A stretch of DNA of 64,000 bases from contig CP085710.1 in assembly GCA_023823795.1 (NCBI GenBank), positions 264,001 to 328,000 of the forward strand, given 5' to 3'. The notes under the pieces were generated by a model, which did no database searches, had not been told where the DNA came from, and was given only the letters and a program-made list of their open reading frames with translations. Origin of the DNA: Bacillus sp. F19 (GTDB lineage: Bacteria; Bacillota; Bacilli; Bacillales; Bacillaceae). A program made the position numbers and the translations under genes. This document shows positions 42,018 to 50,102 of this stretch, piece after piece. Each line of letters opens with the position of its first letter. Positions within the stretch are counted from its first letter, which is position 1.

Positions 42018-42860
42018 ATGAAAAGCTATTCAAAAACAACTCCTTATCTCTTTATTGGGCCAGCTCTACTTCTATTGGCCTTATTTTCTCTTATCCCTAT
42101 TGTTCTTGCATTGGTCATTAGTTTTACAGATATAGATCTTGCCGGACTCGCTGATTACTCGAATATTAGTTTTATTGGAATCGAAAACTATGTGAATATC
42201 TTTAAAGACCCGATATTCTTAAAATCGATTGGTAATACCATCTTTTACGTAGTAATTGGTGTGCCGCTTGTTATTGCATGCTCACTCGGCATCGCGTTGC
42301 TGATTAATTTCGGTACAGCCCGAATCTTTAAGGCTTTTCGGCTCGTTTTTTATATGCCTTCTATTACAAACGTCGTTGCTGTAGCAGTCGTATGGACTTA
42401 CCTCTATAATCCTCAGTTCGGTTTGTTTAACTATCTGTTAGGCTTAGTGGGGATTCCTTCCATTCCTTGGCTGCAGGATCCAACGATTGCAAAAGTCTCT
42501 TTAATTGCACTGGCAGTTTGGCGTGCAATTGGAATCAATATGATTATTTTCTTAGCTGCTCTTCAAGGTATTCCAAAAACCTATTACGAAGCTGCTCAGC
42601 TCGATGGAGCAAACAACTGGAAGCAGCTTACGAAGATAACAATACCTCTGCTTCGGTACGCAATTTTCTTCGTATCGATTACAACGATGATAGGATGGGT
42701 TCAGTTCTTCGAGGAACCATTCGTCATGACAAACGGAGGACCGCTGGATAGTACGACTTCTGTTGCCCTGTTTATCTACCGCAACGGATTCCAGTTGAGC
42801 AACTTCGGATACGCGGCTGCTGGTTCGTTCTATTTATTACGATTATTATCATTACGATGA
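42018..42860 (+). CDS. ABC sugar permease, MalF type, with C-terminal frameshift
   Basis: A binding-protein-dependent permease with five clear helices and the EAA loop (YYEAAQLDGANNWKQLTKI). The frame ends early with SFYLLRLLSLR. Shifting by one base after GYAAAGSF gives LFITIIIITMIQFKLQKKD, the expected last helix, ending at 42898 just before the ribosome binding site of the next gene. So one base appears lost near 42830, or the assembly has an error there. ATG 42018 (after AAGGATG) is preferred to ATG 42000. Confidence 0.85.
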   Translation: MKSYSKTTPYLFIGPALLLLALFSLIPIVLALVISFTDIDLAGLADYSNISFIGIENYVNIFKDPIFLKSIGNTIFYVVIGVPLVIACSLGIALLINFGTARIFKAFRLVFYMPSITNVVAVAVVWTYLYNPQFGLFNYLLGLVGIPSIPWLQDPTIAKVSLIALAVWRAIGINMIIFLAALQGIPKTYYEAAQLDGANNWKQLTKITIPLLRYAIFFVSITTMIGWVQFFEEPFVMTNGGPLDSTTSVALFIYRNGFQLSNFGYAAAGSFYLLRLLSLR

Positions 42861-42914
42861 TTCAGTTCAAATTGCAAAAGAAAGATACAGACTTTTAAGA
42901 GGTGAGGCGGGAAC

Positions 42915-43757
42915 ATGAAAGCAACAGTATCTGATGCAAAAAAAGCATACAGAATTCAGCAATGGATTGCAGGAATCGTTTTAACTCTTGGAGGACTATT
43001 GGTTTCTATTCCTTTTATCTGGATGATTCTTTCTGCGTTCAAGCCTGAAAGTGAAGTGCTTCAGCTCACTCCAACTCTATGGCCTGAAACCTTTACAACG
43101 GAAAACTTCATCTACTTATTTGAAAACATGAACTTTGCTGTTTATCTTCGCAATACGATTTTCATTGTCCTCTGTTCTTTTGTCGGCCTTTTCTTTAATG
43201 CGATGGCTGGATTCGCCTTCGCTAAATACAAGTTTAAAGGCAGAGAAAAGCTTTTTTATCTTGTCCTTGCGACCATGATGATTCCGGGACAAGTGACGAT
43301 GATTCCAGTCTATTTGATTCTAAATCAGATGGGATTAACAAACACGATGGCGGGAGTTGTATTACCAGGGTTGGTCGGAGCATTCAGCATCTTTTTGTTC
43401 AGACAGTTCATGTCTACAATTCCAGACGAACTGCTTGAAGCTGCCCGATTAGACGGAGCAAGCGAGTTACGGGTTTTCGTGCAGCTGATCCTTCCAATAT
43501 CAAAGCCAATCATGGCAGTTCAAGGAATATTAACGTTCATAGCGGGGTGGAACAGTTTCCTATGGCCGTTGATTATTGCAAATGATGAAAGTTTATACAC
43601 CTTATCAGTTGGTTTGAGCTTATTGAAAGGTCAGTATGGCGGTAACTTTGCGCTGCAAATGGCAGGTTCAACCTTTATGGTCGTGCCAATCGTCATTATC
43701 TTTATCATCTTTCAAAAGCACATTATCGAAGGATATACCATTTCAGGTATGAAATAA
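42915..43757 (+). CDS. ABC sugar permease, MalG type
   Basis: A 280-residue permease with six membrane helices and the EAA motif (ELLEAARLDGASELRVFVQL). GAGGTGAGGCGGG precedes the ATG. It pairs with the upstream permease and the lipoprotein; no ATPase gene is in this locus, so a shared MsmX-type ATPase elsewhere is the likely energy source, as for many Bacillus sugar importers. Confidence 0.9.
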   Translation: MKATVSDAKKAYRIQQWIAGIVLTLGGLLVSIPFIWMILSAFKPESEVLQLTPTLWPETFTTENFIYLFENMNFAVYLRNTIFIVLCSFVGLFFNAMAGFAFAKYKFKGREKLFYLVLATMMIPGQVTMIPVYLILNQMGLTNTMAGVVLPGLVGAFSIFLFRQFMSTIPDELLEAARLDGASELRVFVQLILPISKPIMAVQGILTFIAGWNSFLWPLIIANDESLYTLSVGLSLLKGQYGGNFALQMAGSTFMVVPIVIIFIIFQKHIIEGYTISGMK

Positions 43758-43758
43758 G

Positions 43759-43792
43759 ATCAAAGGACTGACTGTTGTCAGTCCTTTGATCG
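43759..43792 (+). terminator. Terminator of the transporter operon
   Basis: GATCAAAGGACTGAC pairs with GTCAGTCCTTTGATC across TGTT or shorter loop. There is no long T run, so efficiency is uncertain. Confidence 0.65.
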
Positions 43793-43833
43793 ATTAACAA
43801 ACCTCAATTTACACCCATATTTAATAGTCAGAA

Positions 43834-43872
43834 AAAAGCACCAGTTTCCCAATGGACACTGGTGCTTTTCCT
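43834..43872. terminator. Terminator of the GH144-like gene
   Basis: AAAAGCACCAGT and ACTGGTGCTTTT with A and T runs on both sides. Confidence 0.85.
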
Positions 43873-43875
43873 TGC

Positions 43876-44358
43876 TTATTGGATAGAAAACACTTCCTTT
43901 TCCAGCAGTTCTTCAGGTTTTTTGCCGATTGGATCCTGGTGGAAGTAATCGCGGATCATACCATCTTTTAAGAAGTTGGCAATGGATACCATGATCATCC
44001 CTTGATCCAATGCAAGATACGCTTTAGCAATCTCGCCGGTTTCAACGTTAACAGAATCATAGAAGCCATAAGTACTGTAAGTGTCTAATTCTCTTAACGC
44101 TTTGATGTTCTTTTGTACCGCTTCCGGGTCATAGTCTAGTGCGAGGAAGGATGCATGTGCCGTTACAGTCGCCCCGTCTTTATATTCGGAAGTGCCCAGC
44201 GGAGTTGCTGCGAATTCACTGTATCCGTCAGGTGTAGCTGCCGGTGAGAATCCCCATGCCGGATATCCTTTTTCTGCTGCGAATGCTTGTTGGCTTAATA
44301 GAATGCCAGTACTGAGTGTTACTGCTGTTGCCTGCTTGGCAAGCCTGCTAAAGTTCAT
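43876..44358 (-). CDS. Secreted GH144-like beta-1,2-glucanase with large internal deletion
   Basis: A 160-residue frame. The first 28 residues are a signal peptide (TAVTLSTGILLSQQAFAA), joined directly to the C-terminal third of the glucoamylase-like/GH144 family (YPAWGFSPAATPDGYSEF, ATVTAHASFLALDYDP, STYGFYDSVN, LALDQGMIMVSIANFL). Full-length relatives are over 400 residues, and the catalytic region before this segment is missing. GAGGAGG precedes ATG 44358. Full-length relatives include endo-beta-1,2-glucanases, fitting the neighbouring locus. It is probably inactive. Confidence 0.75.
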   Translation of the reverse strand: MNFSRLAKQATAVTLSTGILLSQQAFAAEKGYPAWGFSPAATPDGYSEFAATPLGTSEYKDGATVTAHASFLALDYDPEAVQKNIKALRELDTYSTYGFYDSVNVETGEIAKAYLALDQGMIMVSIANFLKDGMIRDYFHQDPIGKKPEELLEKEVFSIQ

Positions 44359-44551
44359 AAGTCTTCCTCCTCGTTTTATGTGTGATTGCTTGTACAATTA
44401 GAATTATAGGGGAGTCCTTGAGAGGAGAGGTATGGTACATATTGATTGGATTTTAGTCGTATATTGATATTGGCTCAAAGAAGGGCTAATGCTCTTTTTG
44501 TTGAATGTACAAAGACAGTGAGTTTTAACCAAACGTTTAAGGAGGCATCAA

Positions 44552-45373
44552 ATGGATAAAAGAGTTCAATTCGACTTTGAAATCGAGTTTACTAACGGGG
44601 GAGGACTTCAGGGGCAGGAATTCCGGCTTGATATTGAAGGAGATGACATCTCTGATAAGGATCTGACCAAATATATCGTAGAAGATATGAGGCTGCTTAT
44701 GGTTGGCGAAGTAAGGATTTTCAACAAAAAAATCATTACGGAAAAACATAAACGAAAATCTGTTGAAGATAACGCCGGTCGGTTTTTGGATTCTGGATCG
44801 GTGATGAAAGGAGAAAAAATGGCGGGTTTGAGCATGAAGACGGTCATTACAGGAGAAAAAGTAATCCTCAGACCTTTTAAAGCTGATGAAGATTTACCCT
44901 TTATAGAAGAATGTTTAAAGGATCCTGTCGTTCTAAAATATACCGGCAGTTCTGACGAGTACGACAGAGTAGAGGTTTACAATTGGTATCACTCCAGAAA
45001 TGAACAAACCGACCGCTTGGACCTTGCGATTGTTGATAAATTCCCAAATATCTTGGTTGGAGAAGTAGTGGTCAATGAATATGATGAACAAAATCAAAGC
45101 ATGAATTTCAGAATCCTTATTGGTCCGAGAGGCAGAGATCGCGGCTTGGGAACGGAAGCATCTCAGCTAATCATCGAGTATGTTTTTAAAAATACAGACC
45201 TCAGCTTCATGACGCTGAGTGTTTTTGCTTTTAATCCCAGAGCAATGAAGGTGTATGAAAACCTGGGGTTTGTTATACAAAGTGTCGATCAAAATGAATT
45301 AGAGTTTGAAGGAGAATGGATTGATTCTATTAATATGAAATTAACACGAGAAGATTGGATGAAGGGGAAGTGA
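44552..45373 (+). CDS. Fusion of a small conserved domain with a RimJ/RimL-type GNAT
   Basis: Residues 1-75 (QFDFEIEFTNGGGLQGQEFR, DDISDKDLTKYIVEDMRLLM) match a small protein that I know as a stand-alone or cyclase-linked gene in Bacillus. Residues 95-265 are a GNAT acetyltransferase (VILRPFKADEDLPFIEECLK; acetyl-CoA loop GPRGRDRGLGTEASQL). Between them an AAAGGAG lies six bases before an in-frame ATG (44819), so the GNAT may also be made alone. AAGGAGGC precedes the first ATG. Substrate unknown. Confidence 0.8.
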   Translation: MDKRVQFDFEIEFTNGGGLQGQEFRLDIEGDDISDKDLTKYIVEDMRLLMVGEVRIFNKKIITEKHKRKSVEDNAGRFLDSGSVMKGEKMAGLSMKTVITGEKVILRPFKADEDLPFIEECLKDPVVLKYTGSSDEYDRVEVYNWYHSRNEQTDRLDLAIVDKFPNILVGEVVVNEYDEQNQSMNFRILIGPRGRDRGLGTEASQLIIEYVFKNTDLSFMTLSVFAFNPRAMKVYENLGFVIQSVDQNELEFEGEWIDSINMKLTREDWMKGK

Positions 45374-45376
45374 CAT

Positions 45377-45700
45377 ATGAGCGGAATTGCAAAAACTCCA
45401 GATCCGCCTTATTATGCAGTGATTTTTGCCTCAGAGAGAACGGAGGCGGATAATGGGTACAGGATCATGGCGGACAAAATGGTAGAGCTGGCTTCTCAGC
45501 AAAGCTTTTTAGGCGTGGAAAGCGCACGGGATGAAGGATTAGGGATTACCGTTTCGTATTGGGACTCTCTGGACTCCATCCAAAAATGGAAAGAACATTC
45601 AGCCCATATGGCAGCCCAGGATCGAGGAAAAGGGGAATGGTACAAAGCGTTTTCTCTCAGGGTTTGCAAAGTAGAGAGACAAAGCTTTTTTGAGGTGTGA
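45377..45700 (+). CDS. Antibiotic biosynthesis monooxygenase-like protein
   Basis: A 107-residue ABM-fold (ferredoxin-like dimer) protein: YYAVIFASERTEADNGYRIM, SFLGVESARDEG, then ISVSYW-like strand GITVSYWDSLDSIQKWKEH. Members include heme-degrading and quinol monooxygenases and uncharacterised proteins. It starts three bases after the GNAT stop, so they are cotranscribed. Confidence 0.82.
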   Translation: MSGIAKTPDPPYYAVIFASERTEADNGYRIMADKMVELASQQSFLGVESARDEGLGITVSYWDSLDSIQKWKEHSAHMAAQDRGKGEWYKAFSLRVCKVERQSFFEV

Positions 45701-45749
45701 TATTGGTGCGTTTTTATCAGTGGCTGATCTGAAAAAAGTACGCTGATCG

Positions 45750-46469
45750 CCGTATTGGAACAAATTTAACAGCGGATGTGCGGAAGAAAGTGCGTCAAAC
45801 TCGGTTTTGAAACACTTTCTTTACCGTAAATGCCGAAGAAAGTGCGTCAAACGCGGTTTTGAAACAACTTCTTTACCGGAAGAGCGGAAGAAAGTGTGCC
45901 AAATCCCGTTTTGGAATAACTTCTTCACCGGAAGAGCGGAAGAAAGTGTGCCCAATCCCGTTGTGGAACAACATCTTCACCGGAAGAGTGGAAGAAAGTG
46001 TGCCAAATTCCGTTTTGGAACAACATCTTCACCATAAATGCCGAAGAAAGTGCGCCAAATTCTGTTTTGGAACAACATCTTCACCATAAATGCCGAGGAA
46101 AGTGCGCCAAATCCCGTTTTGGAGCAACTTCTTCACCATAAATGCCGAAGAAAGTGTGCCAAATCCCGTTTTGGAACAACTTCTTTACCGGAAGAGCGGA
46201 AGAAAGTGTGCCAAATCCTGTTGTGGAACAACATCTTCACCGGAAGAGCGGAAGAAAGTGTGCCAAATCCCGTTTTGGAGCAACTTCTTCACCAGAAGAG
46301 AGGAAGAAAGTGCGCCAAATTCCGTATTGGAACAACATCTTCACCGGAAGAGAGGAAGAAAGTGTGCCAAATCCCGTTTTGGAACAACTTCTTCACCGGA
46401 AGAGAGGAAGAAAGTGTGCCAAATTCCGTTTTGGAGCAACTTCTTTACCAGAAGAGCGGAAGAAAGAAC
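45750..46469. repeat. Tandem array of 13 hairpin-forming 52-bp units
   Basis: From 45783 to 46458 a 52-bp unit repeats 13 times, with a decayed unit before (from about 45750) and a partial one after. A typical unit starts GAAGAAAGTGTGCCAAAT, continues CCCGTTTTGGAACAACTTCT and ends with ACCGGAAGAGCG or ACCATAAATGCC. GAAGAAAGTGTGCCAAA pairs imperfectly with TTTGGAACAACTTCTTC, so each unit can form a hairpin with a CCCG loop. Because 52 is not a multiple of three, all three plus-strand frames stay open; I judge those frames non-coding. Confidence 0.9.
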
Positions 46470-46573
46470 ATTCATAAGATGATCGCCAAGCTTCCAGCCT
46501 TCATAATAGCCTGTTGCAAATGGGGTAATGCCCTCCTTCTGCAGCTTTTCGGCAGCTGCAGTCAACTCACTAA
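46470..46573 (-). pseudogene. Fragment of a sugar ABC binding protein
   Basis: The minus strand reads TAAAEKLQKEGITPFATGYY then EGWKLGDHLMNVL, a segment typical of family 1 extracellular sugar-binding proteins. Both ends are missing; its 3' side runs into the 52-bp array. Confidence 0.7.
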
Positions 46574-46888
46574 GTGTTTCTCATCAGATAAAAGGTTTCG
46601 AGACTCTTTTCCATCGTCTTGGGGCTGAAATAAATGGAGTCTTCAAAGTCGCTGTTAAAAATCCGGAACAGATCAGGATCCCGGTAAAGGATATAAGGAA
46701 AATCAATCATGCCGTCAAGATACTGCTCAAGCTCCTCCGCATTCTTCTGAAGCTGCTCCCGGCTGTTTTCAAGCATGCTGCTCCACACTATTTTTTGTGT
46801 AGGTATAGATGAAAAAAACAGATAGGAAATACGGCAGCACGATGAAAATCAGCAGCATAATCAACAGGCGGCTTTGTATGCTTTTCAC
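46570..46888 (-). pseudogene. N-terminal fragment of a YesM-type sensor histidine kinase
   Basis: A GTG at 46888 behind AAAGGAGTGA starts a membrane anchor (SRLLIMLLIFIVLPYFLSVF). The frame breaks after KNSVEQHA and resumes one base over at LENSREQLQKNAEELEQYL, continuing through the extracellular sensor start to a stop near 46574. The dimerisation and kinase domains are missing. Next to the binding-protein fragment this looks like a collapsed sugar-sensing locus. Confidence 0.75.
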
Positions 46889-47065
46889 GGGAGTCACTCC
46901 TTTGGCGGATACTCAGCTTCTGCTTTCTCTCTTTAGCATCCTAAAACTATATCAAACCAAAAAACCAAGTCAATCCTGCACAAGCAGGATTTGTAAAAGG
47001 AAATTATCCTTATATTTTTCGCAGAGCGGGGCTATATTATGTTACCGTCCCTGTATGATATGCAA

Positions 47066-47097
47066 ACAAAAAAGCTGAAGAGAACTTCAGCTTTTAC
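47066..47097. terminator. Terminator of the siderophore uptake operon
   Basis: AAAAGCTGAAG and CTTCAGCTTTT around AGAA, with an A run on the left that is a T run on the minus strand. Confidence 0.85.
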
Positions 47098-47117
47098 ATG
47101 TTGTTATGCTATTTATC

Positions 47118-48125
47118 CTACTTTTTCAAAAGCAAATACATAAAATAAGGTGCGCCGATTAGCGCAATCATAATCCCCGCAGGTATACCCTCGGGTTCGA
47201 TAATATTCCGTCCAATCGTATCCGCTAATAGCAGGAGAAAGGCCCCGATCAGAATGGCCACCGGCAGGAAGAGCTGATTTCGAGGTCCGACTAGAGCCCT
47301 TGCAATGTGCGGAGCCATGAGCCCGACGAAGGCGATGCCTCCTGTAACGGAGACGGCTGATGCTGCAAGGGCAATTGCTGTCAGCAGCAGAATGAATCTT
47401 TCTTTTTCAACGGATACACCGAGGCCGATTGGCACAGCTTCACTCATGCCGAGAAGGTTCAGCCTGTTTGCTTTGTACAGGGCAAAGGGGATGAGGATGC
47501 CTACCCATGGTAAAATGGCCCAAATAAATGGCCAGTCTGCGCCCCAAATATTGCCCGAAAGCCACTTGGCAATAAAATCAACTTTTTGACGTTCAGCAGA
47601 TGAAATAAGGACGATCATTAACCCTGAGAGAGCCATAGAAAATCCCACCCCGGTCAATACGAGTTTGACTGGCTGCATGCCCGCAGTCCGGCTGTACGAA
47701 AAAGCATAGATGAGAACAGCAGTGAGCAAGGCACCGGCAAATGCAACTAATGGCAGCATATAAACGAATGACCCTGCGTCAATCGGAAAGTACAAAAAGA
47801 ATACAGCGATAGCTGCTCCAGCCCCAGAGTTAATACCGATAATGCCTGGGTCGGCCAGATCGTTTCTTGTGATGCCCTGCAAAATGGCACCAGATAGAGC
47901 GAGAGCCATTCCTGCTAGGATGGTGATGATGATCCGCGGCAGGCGAATAGAATAGAGAATAAAGTCTTCTTTAAATGTACCCTGTCCAAGCACAACTGGA
48001 AGCAGCCTGTCATAAGAGAGGGAGGCGTAGCCAAGCCCCATACCGGCAATAATGGTCGTTAAAAGCAGGATAAACAAGATCAAAATGGTTATTCGCTGTT
48101 TTTTGACTAATGCAGAATGAATCAT
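47118..48125 (-). CDS. FecCD-family siderophore permease (FhuG-like)
   Basis: A 335-residue permease with nine or ten helices and FecCD motifs: VALALSGAILQGITRNDLAD-like segment, GINSGAGAAIAVFFL and GGIAFVGLMAPHIARALVG. It overlaps the upstream permease gene by four bases and forms a heterodimer with it. Last gene of the operon. Confidence 0.88.
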   Translation of the reverse strand: MIHSALVKKQRITILILFILLLTTIIAGMGLGYASLSYDRLLPVVLGQGTFKEDFILYSIRLPRIIITILAGMALALSGAILQGITRNDLADPGIIGINSGAGAAIAVFFLYFPIDAGSFVYMLPLVAFAGALLTAVLIYAFSYSRTAGMQPVKLVLTGVGFSMALSGLMIVLISSAERQKVDFIAKWLSGNIWGADWPFIWAILPWVGILIPFALYKANRLNLLGMSEAVPIGLGVSVEKERFILLLTAIALAASAVSVTGGIAFVGLMAPHIARALVGPRNQLFLPVAILIGAFLLLLADTIGRNIIEPEGIPAGIMIALIGAPYFMYLLLKK

Positions 48126-49120
48126 GTGAAATCACGGCCTCCTTTGCGGACAATAAAGAGAAAGAAAGGCAGGCCAAGGATGGAAACAATCGCTGCAACA
48201 GGTGTTTCGTACGGGGCATTGATGGTTCTGCCCAGCGTGTCAGCAAGCAGCATAAATGTCGCACCCATGACAACTGACATTGGAATAATGAAACGGTAAT
48301 CCGTTCCCACTATTGCACGGACGATATGCGGGATCATCAGTCCGACAAAAGCCAGATTGCCTGCAAGAGCGACACCTGCGCCTGCAAGCAAAACGATGAC
48401 AACAAATAGAATAGCCTTAATATAGACCGTTTTTTGCCCTAATCCTACAGCAACCTCTTCGCTTAAACTAAGAATGGTCAGCTGTCTGGAAAGCATCAGG
48501 GAAATGAGGATGCCGGCTGCAATAATTGGAATAATGAACTGCAGCTGGCTCCAGGATGTTCCAGCCATACCGCCGGAAGTCCACATGGAAACATCCTTTG
48601 AAAGCTTAAAGGTAATCCCGACTCCCTCAGCAACCGCAAAGAGAAAAGCAGACACGGCTGCTCCGGCCAGAACAATCCGCATAGGAGAGAAACCGCCCTT
48701 TTTCATAGAGCCGATGCCTAAAACCATCCCCGCTCCAACGGCACAGCCAATAAAACAGGCAATCATAATGCCGAAGTAATTCACGCCTGGAATGAAAGCC
48801 AGGGTAATGGCAAGCGCAGCTGTACCGCCGGCTGTCAGCCCGATTAACCCTGGATCAGCCAGAGGATTTCTCGTCAGCCCCTGCATGATGGCGCCAGATA
48901 CGGCAAGAGCTGCACCGACAGCCATAGCTGCAACCTCCCGCGGAAGGCGGATTTCACGGATCATGGTGGCTTTATCGCTAAGCTCTGTTCCCGTCATGGC
49001 GAGCCATACATCATTTAACGATGTATCTGCAGCTCCGAAGATCATTGCTGCAGCGAAAGCGCCAAGAAACACGAGAATTCCTGCAGCCATTTTCAATATA
49101 AACAAGTACGTTTTCATCAT
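48122..49120 (-). CDS. FecCD-family siderophore permease (FhuB-like)
   Basis: A 332-residue permease with the same fold: ALAVSGAIMQGLTRNPLADP, GLTAGGTAALAITLAFIPG and LAFVGLMIPHIVRAIVGTD. The gene follows the binding protein by 67 bases and is coupled to the second permease. Confidence 0.88.
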   Translation of the reverse strand: MMKTYLFILKMAAGILVFLGAFAAAMIFGAADTSLNDVWLAMTGTELSDKATMIREIRLPREVAAMAVGAALAVSGAIMQGLTRNPLADPGLIGLTAGGTAALAITLAFIPGVNYFGIMIACFIGCAVGAGMVLGIGSMKKGGFSPMRIVLAGAAVSAFLFAVAEGVGITFKLSKDVSMWTSGGMAGTSWSQLQFIIPIIAAGILISLMLSRQLTILSLSEEVAVGLGQKTVYIKAILFVVIVLLAGAGVALAGNLAFVGLMIPHIVRAIVGTDYRFIIPMSVVMGATFMLLADTLGRTINAPYETPVAAIVSILGLPFFLFIVRKGGRDFT

Positions 49121-49187
49121 CTATCATTCTCTTCTTTTTAGAATAAAGGAAAAGGAATTCTTAAAGTAAGAATCCCTCTTCTGAATG

Positions 49188-50102
49188 TTAGTTTGCAAGG
49201 AAGCTTTTCTTAAAGAATTCAAGCTGGTAGTCCAATGAGATTGGATCGTTGAAATAGAATTCCTTTGCGTTCGCTTCGAATACTTGATTGTTTTTGACTG
49301 CAGGAATGTTTTTGTATGTGTCTGTCTCCTGGAATGAAGTATCTCCGTCTGAGTTTTTGCTGAAAATCATATAATCTCCTGCATATTCAGGAAGAACCTC
49401 TGCAGAGATGGCATAAAATCCGTCTTTCAATGCCATTTCCGTCACTTTTTCAGGCATTTTCAATTTCATTTCCTGATAAAGAATTTCTGTACCGCGAGCC
49501 CAGTTGTCGCCGAATACGTAGAGCTGTTTATCGAAGTTTTCAATAACAGAGACCGTTGCATCTTCGCCGATTTTTGCTTTAATGTCTTCACCAGCAGTTT
49601 GTGCGCGGTTTTTGAAGTCATCAATCCAAGCTTGAGCTTCTTTTTCTTTGTTTAAAAGTTTTCCGATTTCAAGGTGCTGTGTTAAGTAATCAACTTTTCC
49701 GTAAGTGTACGTAACAGTTGGAGCGATTTCTTTTAACTTATCAATGTTTTTGGTGTTTGAAAGGCCGATTATCAAGTCCGGATTAAGTTCAATGATTTTC
49801 TCCAGATTATCATCTGTCACTTCTTCAACACCTTCTAAAGCTTCATAGCGGGGATTCATTTTTGACCATGAATCAACTCCGACAATCTTTGTATCTAACG
49901 CCATGACATTTCCTGCGAAAGAGGAAAGGACAATAACACGCTTGGGATCAGCTGGTACTTCAACTGGACCTGATTCTGATTCATAAGTGATGGTGCTTTT
50001 TTCTTCTTTTTTATCCGCGCCTTTTTCTTCTGATGCCTCATTGCCGCATGCGCTAAGCAGGACTGAGAGCAACAGCAGGAATGGAATCATTAATTTCTTC
50101 AT
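49188..50102 (-). CDS. Hydroxamate-type siderophore-binding lipoprotein (FhuD-like)
   Basis: A 304-residue lipoprotein with lipobox LSAC (Cys19) and a Lys/Glu-rich linker. The binding domain (PKRVIVLSSFAGNVMALDTK; FDKQLYVFGDNWARGTEILY; FYFNDPISLDYQ) resembles S. aureus FhuD2 and Bacillus YxeB, which bind ferric hydroxamates. AAGGGAGCAG precedes its ATG, which lies inside the 3' end of the ATPase gene (50-base overlap). Confidence 0.87.
   Translation of the reverse strand: MKKLMIPFLLLLSVLLSACGNEASEEKGADKKEEKSTITYESESGPVEVPADPKRVIVLSSFAGNVMALDTKIVGVDSWSKMNPRYEALEGVEEVTDDNLEKIIELNPDLIIGLSNTKNIDKLKEIAPTVTYTYGKVDYLTQHLEIGKLLNKEKEAQAWIDDFKNRAQTAGEDIKAKIGEDATVSVIENFDKQLYVFGDNWARGTEILYQEMKLKMPEKVTEMALKDGFYAISAEVLPEYAGDYMIFSKNSDGDTSFQETDTYKNIPAVKNNQVFEANAKEFYFNDPISLDYQLEFFKKSFLAN

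Noticed and set aside
45783-46469. Possibility that the 52-bp array is a CRISPR array
   Set aside because: The units are contiguous and nearly uniform, without unique spacers, and no cas genes are in the window.
45807-46628. Several overlapping plus-strand reading frames of 76-196 codons with Lys/Arg-rich repeats
   Set aside because: All three frames are open because the 52-bp unit lacks stops and shifts frame at each unit. None has a ribosome binding site, so they are by-products of the repeat.
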